A DNA stretch of 64,000 nucleotides from Bosea sp. 29B (GCF_902506165.1 NZ_LR733817.1:1782255-1846254); one strand, 5' to 3'; positions 7,033 through 18,104 are shown, numbered from the stretch's first letter. Notes: generated from the sequence alone by a model not told the origin. Translations and numbers: made by a program.

Positions 7033-9015
7033 TCAGGCTGCTGCGGCCGCCGTTGCGCGCCGCGCCATCGCCGCCGCAACCGTCTTCTCCAGATCGGCCT
7101 GCCAGAACGGCTTGTTCAGCCGCAGCACGCCGGCTCCACCTCCCGCCGGCAGATCGGCATAGCCGGTTGCGAGAATGACCGGCAGGGCCGGCCAGCGCTC
7201 TCCGACCTCGGCGATCAATTGCGCACCGGTCATCTGCGGCATGGCATGGTCGGTGATCAGCAGGTCGATCTCTTCGCCACCTGCCAGGATCGTCAACGCC
7301 TCGCGGGCCGAGCTGGCCTCGATCACCTTGTGGCCGAGATCCTCGAGCAGCGCCGTCGTATTCATCAGTACGAGCGCATCGTCATCGACCGCGAGCACGG
7401 TGAGCGGACGTGGCGCCATGACGGTCTCCGTTTTCGCCTCGACAGGCAATTGCACAGACTCGGCCGTTGCGGACGCGGCAGCGACCGGCAGCCAGATCTC
7501 CACAGTCGTCCCGTCTCCCGGGCAGCTGTGCAGCTGCAAACGGCCGCCAAGCTGCTCGGCCATGCCGTGCACCATCGAGAGGCCGAGCCCCGTGCCCTTG
7601 CCGACGCCCTTGGTGGTGAAGAAGGGCTCGGTCGCGTGGGCGAGCGTCTTTGCATCCATGCCGCTGCCGGTGTCGGCAACCAAGAGCCGGATATAGTCGC
7701 CATCCGGCAAGCCGCTCCGATGGCCTCGGGCGACGGTCTCGTTCCTGGCCCCGACCCGCAGCACGCCGCCTTCCGGCATGGCGTCGCGCGCATTGACGGC
7801 GAGATTGAGCACCGCGGTTTCGAGCTGGTTGGGATCGGCCGCGGCCATGGCGAGATCGGCGGGAAAATCCGTCTCGATCCCGATCAACGGCCCCAGCGAG
7901 CGCTGCAGGAGATCGCCCATCTCGGCGACAAGCACCTCGACCGCGACCGGCTGGAGCGCCAGCTCCTGCTTGCGGGCGAAGGAGAGCATGCGCTGCGTCA
8001 GGGAGATGCCCCGGCTCGCCCCCTTGATCGCATTGTCGATCAGATTGAGCTGGCGCTCATCGCCGATCTGGCGGCGGACCAGCTCGAGGCTGCCCATGAC
8101 GGCGGTGAGCAGATTGTTGAAATCATGCGCCACGCCGCCGGTGAGTTGGCCGAGCGCCTCGATCTTCTGCGCCTGGAACAATGCCTCCCTCGCAGCATCG
8201 AGCTCGGCCTCGACCTTGCGGCGGTCGGTCAGGTCGCGGGTGATCTTGGCAAAGCCGATGATCTCGCCGGCATCGTCTCGAATCGGATCCATCACGACAT
8301 GCGCCCAGAACGCTTCGCCGTTCTTGCGCAGGCGCCAGCCCTCCTTCTCGAAACTGCCCTTGTCGATCGCCGTCTGCAAGGCGCGCTCGGGCTCGCCATT
8401 GGCCCGATCCTCCGGGCGATAGAACAACGAGAAATGCCGACCGACGATCTCATCAGGGCAATAGCCCTTGATCCGCTGCGCTCCGGCATTCCAGTTCGTG
8501 ACCACGCCATCGCGATCGATCATGTAGATCGCGTAGTCGGTGACGCCCTGGACCAGCAGGCGGAAACGCTCCTCGCTGCGCCGCAACGCCTGATCCGCCT
8601 CCCTGCGCTCGGTCAAATCGCGCGTGACCTTGGCGTAACCCAGCACGCGGCCGGTTGCCGGGTTGAGAATCGGATCGATGACGACATGGGCCCAGAAGCG
8701 GGTGCCATCCTTGCGGACGCGCCAGCCTTCCTTCTCGAAGCGGCCCTCCTCCGCAGCCTGACGCAAGGCGCGCTCCGGCAAGCCGGCAGCGTGATCCTCC
8801 TCGGTGTAGAAGCGCGAGAAGGACTGGCCGATGATCTCGTGGTCCTCATAGCCCTTGAAGCGCCGGGCGCCCGGGTTCCAGCTGATCACGGTTCCCTGCG
8901 GATCGAGCATGTAGATCGCGTAGTCCGTGACGGACTCCACCAGCAATCGATAACGCTCGGCGGTCACCGGACCTTCCGCAATCTCAGGCACGTTTGGAAC
9001 CTTGGCATGTGACAT
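7033..9015 (-). CDS. Hybrid sensor histidine kinase (PAS-PAS-HisKA-HATPase-REC)
   Basis: A probable soluble hybrid kinase of 660 residues. Two consecutive PAS domains (about residues 21-140 and 148-265) are close copies of one another, both containing DYAIYM and an FEKEGWR block. The phosphoacceptor His lies in GGVAHDFNN (near 290), the ATP-binding G-boxes include DTGSGM and GTGLGLSMV, and a C-terminal receiver has acidic DDD and the phospho-Asp in LLITDHAMP. No membrane segment is visible, so the signal is cytosolic (redox, light or ligand). I chose the ATG at 9015 because earlier in-frame codons run into the neighbouring gene and are not PAS-like. No partner regulator is adjacent. Confidence 0.92.
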   Translation of the reverse strand: MSHAKVPNVPEIAEGPVTAERYRLLVESVTDYAIYMLDPQGTVISWNPGARRFKGYEDHEIIGQSFSRFYTEEDHAAGLPERALRQAAEEGRFEKEGWRVRKDGTRFWAHVVIDPILNPATGRVLGYAKVTRDLTERREADQALRRSEERFRLLVQGVTDYAIYMIDRDGVVTNWNAGAQRIKGYCPDEIVGRHFSLFYRPEDRANGEPERALQTAIDKGSFEKEGWRLRKNGEAFWAHVVMDPIRDDAGEIIGFAKITRDLTDRRKVEAELDAAREALFQAQKIEALGQLTGGVAHDFNNLLTAVMGSLELVRRQIGDERQLNLIDNAIKGASRGISLTQRMLSFARKQELALQPVAVEVLVAEMGDLLQRSLGPLIGIETDFPADLAMAAADPNQLETAVLNLAVNARDAMPEGGVLRVGARNETVARGHRSGLPDGDYIRLLVADTGSGMDAKTLAHATEPFFTTKGVGKGTGLGLSMVHGMAEQLGGRLQLHSCPGDGTTVEIWLPVAAASATAESVQLPVEAKTETVMAPRPLTVLAVDDDALVLMNTTALLEDLGHKVIEASSAREALTILAGGEEIDLLITDHAMPQMTGAQLIAEVGERWPALPVILATGYADLPAGGGAGVLRLNKPFWQADLEKTVAAAMARRATAAAAA

Positions 9016-9082
9016 GTCGAACGCGCTGAACGCGGCGTTGCGCAAAAGGTTCCGGGTGGGACGAAGAAAAATTGACCTAGGG

Positions 9083-9967
9083 TCAACGACCCGGTTTCGG
9101 CGAGACCAGGATCGCGCCTGAAGCCGCGACGACAAGCACGAGCCCGAGCCAGTCGCTGGCCGCCGGTCTCTCGCCGAGAAGCAGCACGGAGCCGAGCGCG
9201 CCGACGGCCGGAACCATCAGCGTTCCCAGGCTGGCGATGCCGGCCGGAAGCCGGGCGATCACGGTGAACCAGAGGAAATAAGCGAGCGCCTGCGCGCCGA
9301 GGATATGGAAGGTCAGTGCCGCCGCAACCGGCGGCGACAGGGCCTTCGGGACCGGAATGCCCTCGAAGGTGAGCATGCCGATGCCGGCCGCCGCGCCGCC
9401 GATCAGCAATTGCCAGGCGGCGATCGACAGCGTCGGCGCCGCGACCGGCCAGCGCTTGGTGACGATGGTACCGAGCGCCCAGCTCAGACTGGCGAGCAAG
9501 GCGAGCCCGAGTCCCGGCGACAATTGCCCGGCCTGGATCAATGGCAGGCCGAGGCAGAGCAGTCCGGCGATGCCGAGCCCCAGGCCGATCAGCCGCGCCC
9601 GGTCGAAGCGCTCGCCCAGCACAGGCCAGGCCATCAGCGTCGCCCAGACCGGCATGGTGAAGGTCAGGATCGCGGCCCGCGAGGTCGGCGCCATCAATTG
9701 CGCGAAGGCGAGCAGGATGTTGAAGGCGGCGATCGAGAGGATGCCGGCGACGATCAGCCTCGGCCAGTGCGCCGTGGGCACCTTGAGACTGACGCCCCGC
9801 GCCAGAGCGACCGCGACCAGAGCGAGGCCAGCGAAGGTCATGCCGCCGGCCCGCAAGGTCCAGGGCGCGATCTCGGTCAGCGAGATCCGGACCGCCGGCC
9901 AGTTGAAGCCCCAGAGCAGCCCGAGCAGCGGGACGAGCAGGAGCGAGCGGGCAGAAGCTTGCGGCAT
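9083..9967 (-). CDS. DMT-superfamily transporter (EamA family)
   Basis: A 294-residue inner-membrane protein with ten predicted hydrophobic helices arranged as two EamA repeats. The start MPQASARSLLLVPLLGLLWG and motifs such as GLLWGFNWPAVR in the first helix and LGTLMVPAVGALGSVLLLGE in the second repeat are typical of amino-acid or metabolite exporters of the RhaT/YdcZ kind. It stands alone, upstream of the kinase on the same strand with a 67-base gap. Substrate unknown. Confidence 0.88.
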   Translation of the reverse strand: MPQASARSLLLVPLLGLLWGFNWPAVRISLTEIAPWTLRAGGMTFAGLALVAVALARGVSLKVPTAHWPRLIVAGILSIAAFNILLAFAQLMAPTSRAAILTFTMPVWATLMAWPVLGERFDRARLIGLGLGIAGLLCLGLPLIQAGQLSPGLGLALLASLSWALGTIVTKRWPVAAPTLSIAAWQLLIGGAAAGIGMLTFEGIPVPKALSPPVAAALTFHILGAQALAYFLWFTVIARLPAGIASLGTLMVPAVGALGSVLLLGERPAASDWLGLVLVVAASGAILVSPKPGR

Positions 9968-10057
9968 GGCGCGACTATGCGGGAGGATGCGTTGGCGGCG
10001 TCATGTGATTTCAGTGGAGGCTGGATGCACGACGGGCGTGCACCCGGCCTGCCCCCT

Positions 10058-11347
10058 TCAGCCAGCAACTGGCTCGACGCCGCACCATTCGGCGACGAAG
10101 AGCGCCATCGTGCCGGTGATGCGCTTCAGCGACGCCAGGCTGACGCGCTCGTCGAAGGCGTGGATGTTCTGCGAGATCGGCCCGTAGCAGAGCGCCGGCA
10201 CCTTGTCGTAGAGGGCATAGACTCGGGTATCGAGATAGCCGGGGGTCATGAAGCTCTTCAGTGCCTTGCCGGTCGAGCCTTGATGGGCGCGGCCGAGCAC
10301 GGCCTCGGCCTCGCTGCCGGGTTCGAGCACATAGCCCTCGGACCAGAAGCCGTTGAAGACGACCTTGGGCGGGTTGTTCGAGAGGAAGCTGTCGGAGCGC
10401 GCGAAGGCCAGCACCTTGGCCTCGATGCGCTGGCCGAGCTCCTCGGCCGACATGCCGGGATAAAGCCCGATGCGGCAATCGACCCTGCACCAGCACGGCA
10501 CGGAGGAAGCCCAGTCACCGCCCTCGATCTTGCCGATGTTGAGGTTGATCGGGTGAGCAATGTCCTCGAAATGCTTGCGGCCATGCTTCTCGCGATTGAG
10601 CGCCGCCTCAAGCTCGCGCAGCGCGCCGATGACGCGATAGGCCGCGTCGATCGCGTTCGCGCCGGCCGCCATCTCGCGCACATGCATCGGCACGCCGCGG
10701 ACCTCGAACTGGAACCAGAGCACGCCCGTGTTGGCCCGGACCAGCATCTCCTCTTCCGGCTCGGGGATCAGCACCGCATCGGCCTCGTAGCCGCGCAAAT
10801 GCGTCATCAGCGCGCCATTGCCGGTCGATTCCTCCTCGACCACCGACTGGACGTAGACGGTTCCCGCCGGCTGCAGGCCGATGCGCCGGAGCGCATCGAG
10901 GCAATAGAGATTGGCAGCGCCACCGGCCTTCATGTCGGCGCCGCCGCGGCCGTAGAGCCAGTCGCCGTCGATCACGGGATCGAAGGGCGGATGCGTCCAG
11001 AGCTCGGCCGGGCCGGTCGGCACCACGTCGACATGAGACTGCAGGATCAGCGAGCGGCCCTTCTCCTCGCGCGGGTGGTGGATGCCGACGACGATCGGTG
11101 CGTCCGAATGCGTGTCCGAAAACGGCGCGCCGCCGGGGTGGCGGCCGATCGCCTCGCGGTCCATCGGGAAGCGGTCCATGGTGAAGCCGCGCTGCTTCAA
11201 GGCGCGGAAGATGAAATCCTGGACGGTGTGCTCGTCACCGCGGGTCGAGGGAAAGCGGATCATCTCCTGGGTGAAGGCGATCTGCTCGGCAAAGCCCGCT
11301 TCGACGGAAGCGAGAATGCGGTCGCGCAAGGCGGGATCGAGCGGCAT
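10058..11347 (-). CDS. M20-family deacylase/peptidase (ArgE/DapE type)
   Basis: A 429-residue zinc-dependent amidohydrolase of the M20 family. Metal-site motifs are visible: HVDVVP, YGRGGADMKAG (bridging Asp) and the catalytic Glu pair in VVEEESTGNG; a lid/dimerisation domain is inserted around residues 215-325. Enzymes of this group remove acyl groups from amino acids or cut dipeptides in the cytosol. It lies just downstream of the dpp transporter operon on the same strand, which suggests that it processes the imported peptides or acyl amino acids. Length fits the ArgE/DapE family. Confidence 0.88.
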   Translation of the reverse strand: MPLDPALRDRILASVEAGFAEQIAFTQEMIRFPSTRGDEHTVQDFIFRALKQRGFTMDRFPMDREAIGRHPGGAPFSDTHSDAPIVVGIHHPREEKGRSLILQSHVDVVPTGPAELWTHPPFDPVIDGDWLYGRGGADMKAGGAANLYCLDALRRIGLQPAGTVYVQSVVEEESTGNGALMTHLRGYEADAVLIPEPEEEMLVRANTGVLWFQFEVRGVPMHVREMAAGANAIDAAYRVIGALRELEAALNREKHGRKHFEDIAHPINLNIGKIEGGDWASSVPCWCRVDCRIGLYPGMSAEELGQRIEAKVLAFARSDSFLSNNPPKVVFNGFWSEGYVLEPGSEAEAVLGRAHQGSTGKALKSFMTPGYLDTRVYALYDKVPALCYGPISQNIHAFDERVSLASLKRITGTMALFVAEWCGVEPVAG

Positions 11348-11378
11348 GTGAGGGTCTCCGGCAGTCCTAGGGTTACGC

Positions 11379-11471
11379 CGTCATGCTCGCCCTTGTGGCG
11401 AGCATCCACGTCTTGGACACGGCCTGCGCCCAACGAAGGCGTGGATGGTCGGGACAGGCCCGACCATGACG
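11379..11471. repeat. Cloverleaf palindromic repeat (type 1, copy 1)
   Basis: The 93-base element is bounded by CGTCAT and ATGACG. Inside are three arms: ATGCTCGCC/GGCGAGCAT (11383-11405), a central arm closed by CCACG/CGTGG (11406-11444) and ATGGTCGGG/CCCGACCAT (11445-11467). Together with the outer stem it can fold as a cruciform or RNA cloverleaf. A second copy with the same plan lies at 14912-14988. It occupies most of the gap between the deacylase and the ATPase gene. Confidence 0.8.
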
Positions 11472-11479
11472 AGGTGTGG

Positions 11480-13086
<1,607 letters not shown>

Positions 13087-13090
<4 letters not shown>

Positions 13091-13923
13091 TCCCTCTCCC
13101 GGGCGAGGCGCGGGTTCAGCGCATCGTTCAGCCCTTCGCCAGCAAGATTGAGCGCCAGCACGGTCAGGAAGATCGCGACGCCCGGAAAGAAGCTGATCCA
13201 CCAGGCGTCGAGCAGGCGGGTGCGCCCGGCGCCGACCATGTAGCCCCAGCTCATCAGGTTGGGATCGCCGAGGCCGAGGAAGGAGAGCGAGGATTCGAGC
13301 AGGATCGCCGAGCCGATCATCAGCGAGCCCATGACGATGATCGGTGCGATCGTGTTGGGCAGGACCTGGCTCCAGATGATCCGCGCGGTCGGCTGACCGA
13401 TGGTGATCGCGGCCTGGACATATTCGCGCGTCTTCAGCGAGAGCACTTCGCCGCGCACCAGCCGCGCCACCGGCGGCCAGCTCACCACGCCGATCGCGAG
13501 CACGATCGAGCCGAGCTTGGGCTGCAGGATCGCGACCAGGACGATCGCGAGCGCGAAAGAGGGGATGGTCTGGAAGAACTCGGTGAAGCGCATCAGCGCA
13601 TCGTCGATGAAGCCGCCGGCATAGCCGGCGATGGCGCCGAGCGGCACGCCGATCAGCAGCGCGACAATCGTCGAGACCAGCCCGATCGTCAGCGAGACGC
13701 GGGCGCCATGTGCCAGGCCGGAGGCGATGTCGCGTCCCAGCGTATCGGTGCCAAGCGGGAAGCGGTCCATGACGAAGGGGGCGAGGAAGGGCCGCGCCAC
13801 CGTGCGCCAGGGCGATTGCGGATAGAGCGAGGGCGCGAGGATGGCGAAGAGCACCACCGCGATCAGGATGGCAAGGCCGATCAGGGCGCCGCGATTGCGG
13901 GAAAAGCGCTTGAGGAAGCTCAT
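13087..13923 (-). CDS. Dipeptide ABC transporter permease, DppC family
   Basis: A 278-residue inner-membrane permease. The N-terminal MSFLKRFSRNRGALIG followed by a first helix and the FPLGTDTLGRDI block are typical of DppC/OppC. The EAA coupling loop is EYVQAAITIGQ near residue 180, contacting the ATPase. The start at 13923 overlaps the DppB stop by four bases, as does its own stop with the ATPase start, so dppB, dppC and the ATPase are tightly coupled. Confidence 0.92.
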
Positions 13924-14897
13924 GACACCGCCTCGATGCGCGGATCGGCCAGCCGGTAGACGATATCGGTCAGGATGTTGAAGCCGACGACCATGGCCGA
14001 GGAAATGAAGAAGACGCCGAGCAGCACCGAATAGTCGCGCTGCACAAGGGCATCGAACATCAGGCGGCCGATGCCGGGCCAAGCGAAGACGGTCTCGGTG
14101 AGCACGGCGCCACCAACGAGCTGGCCAGCCTGCAAGCCCGCCAGGGTCACCACCGGCAGGATGGCGTTGCGGGCGACATGGCGACGCGAGATCACGCCGG
14201 GGCTGAGCCCCTTGGCGCGGGCCGTCTTGACGAAATCGGCGCCGGCGACCTCGAGCATCGAGGCCCGCATCATCCTGGCGTAGAGCGCAGTGAAGAACAG
14301 GCCGAGCGTCAGGGCCGGCAGGACGAGATGGCTGGCGATGTCGAGCGCGCGGGCGAGCCCGGTATAGTTCGCGCCGATGCTCTCATAGCCGACATTGGGC
14401 ACGAGGCCGAGTTTCAGCGAGAAGACGATCTGGCTCATCAGCGCGACCCAGAACAGCGGCGTTGCATAGAAGACCAGCGCCAGCGTGGTGATGACGCTGT
14501 CCTGCCAGCGACCGGCGCGACGGGCGGCAAGCGCGCCCATCAGCGTGCCGAGGCCCAGCGAGACGATGAAGGCGGCGCCGGTCAGCAGCAGCGTCGCAGG
14601 CAGGCGGTCGAGGATCAGGCTCAGCACGCTCTGCTGCTGGCGATAGCTGAAGCCGAGATCGAAGGTCAGATAGCCCTTGAGATAGACCCAAAGCTGGGTG
14701 AGCAGCGGCTGGTCGAGGCCGAAGCGCTCGCGCAACTGGATCAGCAATTGCTCGTCGGCAGCGCCGGCCTCGCCGGCCAGCACCTGCGCCGGATCGCCCG
14801 GCGCAGCCCGGATCAGGAAGAAGTTCAGCACCGCGATGGCGAAGAGGACGACGATCCCCTTCGCGAGCCGGCCGGCGAGGAATTGCGCGAGGTTCAT
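13920..14897 (-). CDS. Dipeptide ABC transporter permease, DppB family
   Basis: A 325-residue permease with the classic start (one helix beginning near KGIVVLFAIAVLNF and the periplasmic AAPGDPAQVLAGEAGA segment) and six hydrophobic helices. The coupling loop is DFVKTARAKGLSP near residue 214. A ribosome site GGAG sits five bases before the ATG. A cloverleaf repeat separates it from the binding-protein gene upstream, a layout that usually gives more binding protein than permease. Confidence 0.92.
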   Translation of the reverse strand: MNLAQFLAGRLAKGIVVLFAIAVLNFFLIRAAPGDPAQVLAGEAGAADEQLLIQLRERFGLDQPLLTQLWVYLKGYLTFDLGFSYRQQQSVLSLILDRLPATLLLTGAAFIVSLGLGTLMGALAARRAGRWQDSVITTLALVFYATPLFWVALMSQIVFSLKLGLVPNVGYESIGANYTGLARALDIASHLVLPALTLGLFFTALYARMMRASMLEVAGADFVKTARAKGLSPGVISRRHVARNAILPVVTLAGLQAGQLVGGAVLTETVFAWPGIGRLMFDALVQRDYSVLLGVFFISSAMVVGFNILTDIVYRLADPRIEAVS

Positions 14898-14911
14898 TCA
14901 GGCTCCGCTGG

Positions 14912-14988
14912 CGTCATTCTCGGGCGAAGCGAAGCGCAGACCCGAGAATCTCTTGCAGGAGATGCTCGGGTCAGGCCCGAGCATGACG
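14912..14988. repeat. Cloverleaf palindromic repeat (type 1, copy 2)
   Basis: A 77-base element with the same plan as 11379-11471: outer CGTCAT/ATGACG, arm one ATTCTCGGG/CCCGAGAAT (14916-14949), a short central arm ATCTC/GAGAT (14948-14963) and arm three ATGCTCGGG/CCCGAGCAT (14962-14984). It fills the gap between the binding-protein gene and dppB, where it could stabilise the upstream mRNA end like the REP element between malE and malF of E. coli (family knowledge; role here inferred). Confidence 0.8.
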
Positions 14989-15006
14989 TGATCCTATCGG
15001 ATCACA

Positions 15007-16563
15007 TCACTCCTTCCAGGCATCACGGAAGCCGTCGTCGACGCCGACGCCGGTGGTGACGAGGTTCTTGACGTTGCAGCGATAGATGGTCGGGAAATCC
15101 ATCTCCAGCAGCCAGAGCACCGGCAGTTCGTCGGCCAGGAGCTTCTGCACTTTCGTGTAAAGCTCCTGTCGCGCGCTGTCCGTCGGCGCGATCGCCGCCT
15201 CGGCGAAGAGCTTGTCGACCTCGGGATTCGAGTAGCCGCCGACATTGGCGAAGGGGTTGCCCTTGGCGATGTTGCTGGTGATGTAGCTGCGCGCCACGCC
15301 CATGGCGGGGTCGCCGAGCTGGTAGAGGAAGTTGAAGTTGAGGTCGAAGTCCCAGTTGCTGGCCTTCTGGGTCCAGCCCGGCACGTCGGTGTTCTCGACC
15401 TGCACCTTGACCCCGACATCCTCGAGGTTCTGCTTGATCGCCTCGGTCCAGCGGGTCCAGGTCTCGCCATAGGGCAGGTTGAGCAGGCGGATCGTCTCGC
15501 CCTTGTAGCCGGAGGCCTTGATCAGCTCCTTCGCCTTGGCCGGATCGAAGGCGTATTTCGGCACGTCCGCCGAATAGAACTTGGTCTTCGACGAGATCGG
15601 GCCGGTCGGCAGCTTGCCGAGCCCGCCCCAGACCACCTCGCGGCCGAATTCGCGGTCGATCGCGTACATCAGCCCTTGGCGGAACTGCTTGTTGCCCAAA
15701 ATGCCGTTGCGGACGTTCGGCGTCAGCCAGGCATGGGGGGCGAACATCTCCCAGCCCTTGGTGGTCATGCAGGTGTTGGGCAGCTTGGCGAGGCGGGCGA
15801 CGTCGTAGACGTCGACCGAGCCGCCGGTCAGCACGTCGACCTTGCCGGTCTCGTAGGCGACGGCGCGCGCCGCCGCGTCCGGGATGATCTGCCAGTAGAT
15901 CTCGTCGAGATTCGGCTTGCCCTTCAGCCAGTAGTTCTCGTTCTTGACGAGGTGGATGTAGGAGCCCTTCTTCCACTCCTTCAGCTTGAACGGGCCGGTG
16001 CCGATCGGCGTGTTGTTGGCCGGATTGGCGCGATAATCGGTGCCGTCATAGATGTGCTTCGGGATCATCGGCGCGGAGGCGACCTCCTGCGTCATGATCA
16101 GCGGGCCGAAGGGCTGCTTCAGCGTGATCTTCACGGTGAGGTCGTCGACCTTCTCGATCTTCTCGACCTGGGCGTTGACGATCGGACGCCAGCGCGGATG
16201 GACCTCGCGCAGGAACTTGTCGAGGGTGAAGACGACGTCGTCGGCCGTGAACGGCTTGCCGTCATGCCAGGTCACACCCTCCTGCAGCTTGAAGGTGTAG
16301 ACCTTGGCGTCGGGAGAGATCTCCCAGCTCTTGGCGAGAGAGGGCTGCGGCTCGAGCTTCTCGTTATAGCGCAGCAGCGACTCGTAGATGTTGCCGGCGA
16401 CCATGTTGGTCGGGCCGTTCTGGTTGAGCCCCTGCATCAACATCGGCGGCTCGGGTTGGACGACGACGTGGACCGTGCCGCCCTTCTTCGGTTCCTGAGC
16501 CTGCGCTACGCCGAGCGCCAGGACGGAGGCGGCGAGCGCCAGGCCAAATCTCAATCCGGTCAT
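15007..16563 (-). CDS. Peptide ABC transporter substrate-binding protein, DppA/OppA family
   Basis: A 518-residue periplasmic protein of the SBP_bac_5 family. The signal peptide is MTGLRFGLALAASVLALGVAQAQ. Hallmarks are KVYTFKLQEGVTWHDGKPFTADDVVFTLDKF split over residues 85-115 and the FRQGLMYAIDRE block near 300. It captures peptides or related amines for the DppB/DppC channel. First gene of the operon, divergent from the IclR regulator, with a GGAG ribosome site before the ATG. Confidence 0.93.
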   Translation of the reverse strand: MTGLRFGLALAASVLALGVAQAQEPKKGGTVHVVVQPEPPMLMQGLNQNGPTNMVAGNIYESLLRYNEKLEPQPSLAKSWEISPDAKVYTFKLQEGVTWHDGKPFTADDVVFTLDKFLREVHPRWRPIVNAQVEKIEKVDDLTVKITLKQPFGPLIMTQEVASAPMIPKHIYDGTDYRANPANNTPIGTGPFKLKEWKKGSYIHLVKNENYWLKGKPNLDEIYWQIIPDAAARAVAYETGKVDVLTGGSVDVYDVARLAKLPNTCMTTKGWEMFAPHAWLTPNVRNGILGNKQFRQGLMYAIDREFGREVVWGGLGKLPTGPISSKTKFYSADVPKYAFDPAKAKELIKASGYKGETIRLLNLPYGETWTRWTEAIKQNLEDVGVKVQVENTDVPGWTQKASNWDFDLNFNFLYQLGDPAMGVARSYITSNIAKGNPFANVGGYSNPEVDKLFAEAAIAPTDSARQELYTKVQKLLADELPVLWLLEMDFPTIYRCNVKNLVTTGVGVDDGFRDAWKE

Positions 16564-16710
16564 CGTCGTTCTCCGTTCCCAGCGCCGAGGTCCGCGGCAT
16601 GCAGCGGCCCAGGCGTCCCCGTTTTTCGTTCACCAGCCAGCTCAGGCCGATCGCACCCGATCAGGCGTCCATTGGCAAGCTCCGCCGCAATGAAAGCGAG
16701 AGACAAATTC

Positions 16711-16749
16711 CGTGTCAAGGATTGACATGCCGTGTTATTAGGCGACACG
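16711..16749. promoter_or_regulatory. Inverted repeats between the dpp operon and the IclR gene
   Basis: TGTCAA (16713-16718) and TTGACA (16722-16727) form a perfect palindrome around GGA; TTGACA could also be the -35 box of the regulator gene. Flanking CGTGTC (16711-16716) pairs with GACACG (16744-16749). Located 15 to 53 bases before the regulator start, this is the most likely binding site of the IclR protein, controlling itself and the divergent dpp operon. The -10 box is not clear. Confidence 0.5.
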
Positions 16750-16763
16750 CTCAGCAAACGAAC

Positions 16764-17588
16764 ATGGCGTACCCTTCAGCTGCGATGAACCAGAAAGACG
16801 AGGACAGGGCCGCACAACTGCCGCCGGGCGTGCCGATCGTCCGAGCCGTCGACCGTGCGATCGCCTTGCTCAGGGCCTTCCGCCCGGAGCATCCGCGGCT
16901 CGGCCTCAGTGAGCTGGCCCGGCAGGTCGGCCTCGACAAGGGCACGACGCGACGTCTGCTGTTGACCTTGCAGCTCAACGAACTCGTCGAATACGACGAG
17001 CATTCGCAGAGCTATGCGCTGGCCGTCGGACTGATCGAGCTCGGCAGCGCGGTGACGACCGGCCGCGAACTGCGCGACATCGCCGGCCCCTATCTGACCG
17101 AGATCGCCGAGAAGACCGGCGCCACCGCCTTCCTCTGGGTCCATATCGCCGGGCGAGGGCTCTGCGTCGATCGCGTGCGCGCCTCGCTGCCGCATGTCGA
17201 CGCCACCTGGTTCGCCGTCGGCGCGCAGGCGCCCTTGAACTGCGGCGGCGGCCCGCGCGTGCTGCTGGCCTATCTCGACGACGAGCAGCGCCGGCTGGCC
17301 CTCTCGCTCGATCTGCCCAAGCGCGCGCCGGCGAGCCAGACTGATCCCAGGCTGCTCTGGCGCGAGGCCGAGCGCATCCGCGCCCAGGGATGGGAGCTGG
17401 CGGCCGATGATTTCTTCATCGGCCTGACCGGCGTCGGCGTGCCGATCTTCGACCGCTCGGGCGCGCTCGCCGGCGCGCTCAGCATCTCCTCGCTGACCTC
17501 GATCGTCGCGCCACAAGGGCGCCCGGTGCATCTCGACGCGCTGCGCGACGCCGCGGCGCGGATCGGAGGACGCGTCCTGCCGGATTGA
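16764..17588 (+). CDS. IclR-family transcriptional regulator
   Basis: A 274-residue regulator: an N-terminal winged helix (AIALLRAFRPEHPRLGLSEL and VGLDKGTTRRLLLTL, around residues 30-75) and a C-terminal GAF-like effector domain with the FIGLTGVGVPIFD and GALAGALSISS strands. It is divergent from the dpp peptide operon and probably controls it in response to a peptide-derived compound. Start at ATG 16764; an alternative ATG is at 16785. Its stop lies two bases from the stop of the converging Lrp gene. Confidence 0.9.
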   Translation: MAYPSAAMNQKDEDRAAQLPPGVPIVRAVDRAIALLRAFRPEHPRLGLSELARQVGLDKGTTRRLLLTLQLNELVEYDEHSQSYALAVGLIELGSAVTTGRELRDIAGPYLTEIAEKTGATAFLWVHIAGRGLCVDRVRASLPHVDATWFAVGAQAPLNCGGGPRVLLAYLDDEQRRLALSLDLPKRAPASQTDPRLLWREAERIRAQGWELAADDFFIGLTGVGVPIFDRSGALAGALSISSLTSIVAPQGRPVHLDALRDAAARIGGRVLPD

Positions 17589-17590
17589 GG

Positions 17591-18022
17591 CTAGCGCTCG
17601 ATCCGGGTCGAGAGGATGATCGACGACATGGTGCGCTCGACGCCTTCGAGCCCGCCGATCCGATCGATCAGCCCGTCGAGCTCACCGATCGAGGGCGCGA
17701 CCACCACAGCGATCATGTCGAACTGGCCGCTGATCGAATGCAGCGTCCTGATCTCGGGGATGCGGCGCAGTTCCGTCTCGACGCGCGCCGCAAGCTTCGG
17801 CAGGGCGGTGATCAGGACATGCGCCTTGACCTGGCCCTTCTCGTAATCCTCCGAAAGCCGCGCGGTGTAGCCGGCGATGACGCCGCGACGCTCCAGCCGC
17901 TCGATCCGGCTCTGCACCGTCGTGCGTGACAGACCAAGCTTGCGGCCGAGCTCGGCCACCGGAGCGCGGGCGTTCTCGGTGAGCAGGGTCAGGAGATGGC
18001 GATCTGTCGGGTCTATCGGCAT
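17591..18022 (-). CDS. Lrp/AsnC-family regulator, likely of the lysine dehydrogenase gene
   Basis: A 143-residue protein of typical Lrp length: helix-turn-helix (VAELGRKLGLSRTTVQSRIERLE, residues about 18-40 read in two pieces) and a C-terminal RAM effector domain (VKAHVLITALPK through GEVERTMSS-like strand, here LEGVERTMSSIIL). Its gene is divergent from the saccharopine-dehydrogenase-like gene at 18143 with a 120-base gap, the standard arrangement for an Lrp that senses the substrate amino acid and switches on the catabolic gene. Lysine is the likely ligand (inference). Confidence 0.9.
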   Translation of the reverse strand: MPIDPTDRHLLTLLTENARAPVAELGRKLGLSRTTVQSRIERLERRGVIAGYTARLSEDYEKGQVKAHVLITALPKLAARVETELRRIPEIRTLHSISGQFDMIAVVVAPSIGELDGLIDRIGGLEGVERTMSSIILSTRIER

Positions 18023-18104
18023 AGCGCCGAAAGCTTACGGCGTTTCGCTGAAAAATCCCATATGAATCGTCGTGTCGCCGGCTTCTATCCGACGAAGCCT
18101 TCGG

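Noticed and set aside
6937..9012. A 691-codon rightward frame
   Set aside because: It is the antisense shadow of the hybrid histidine kinase and has no recognisable domain.
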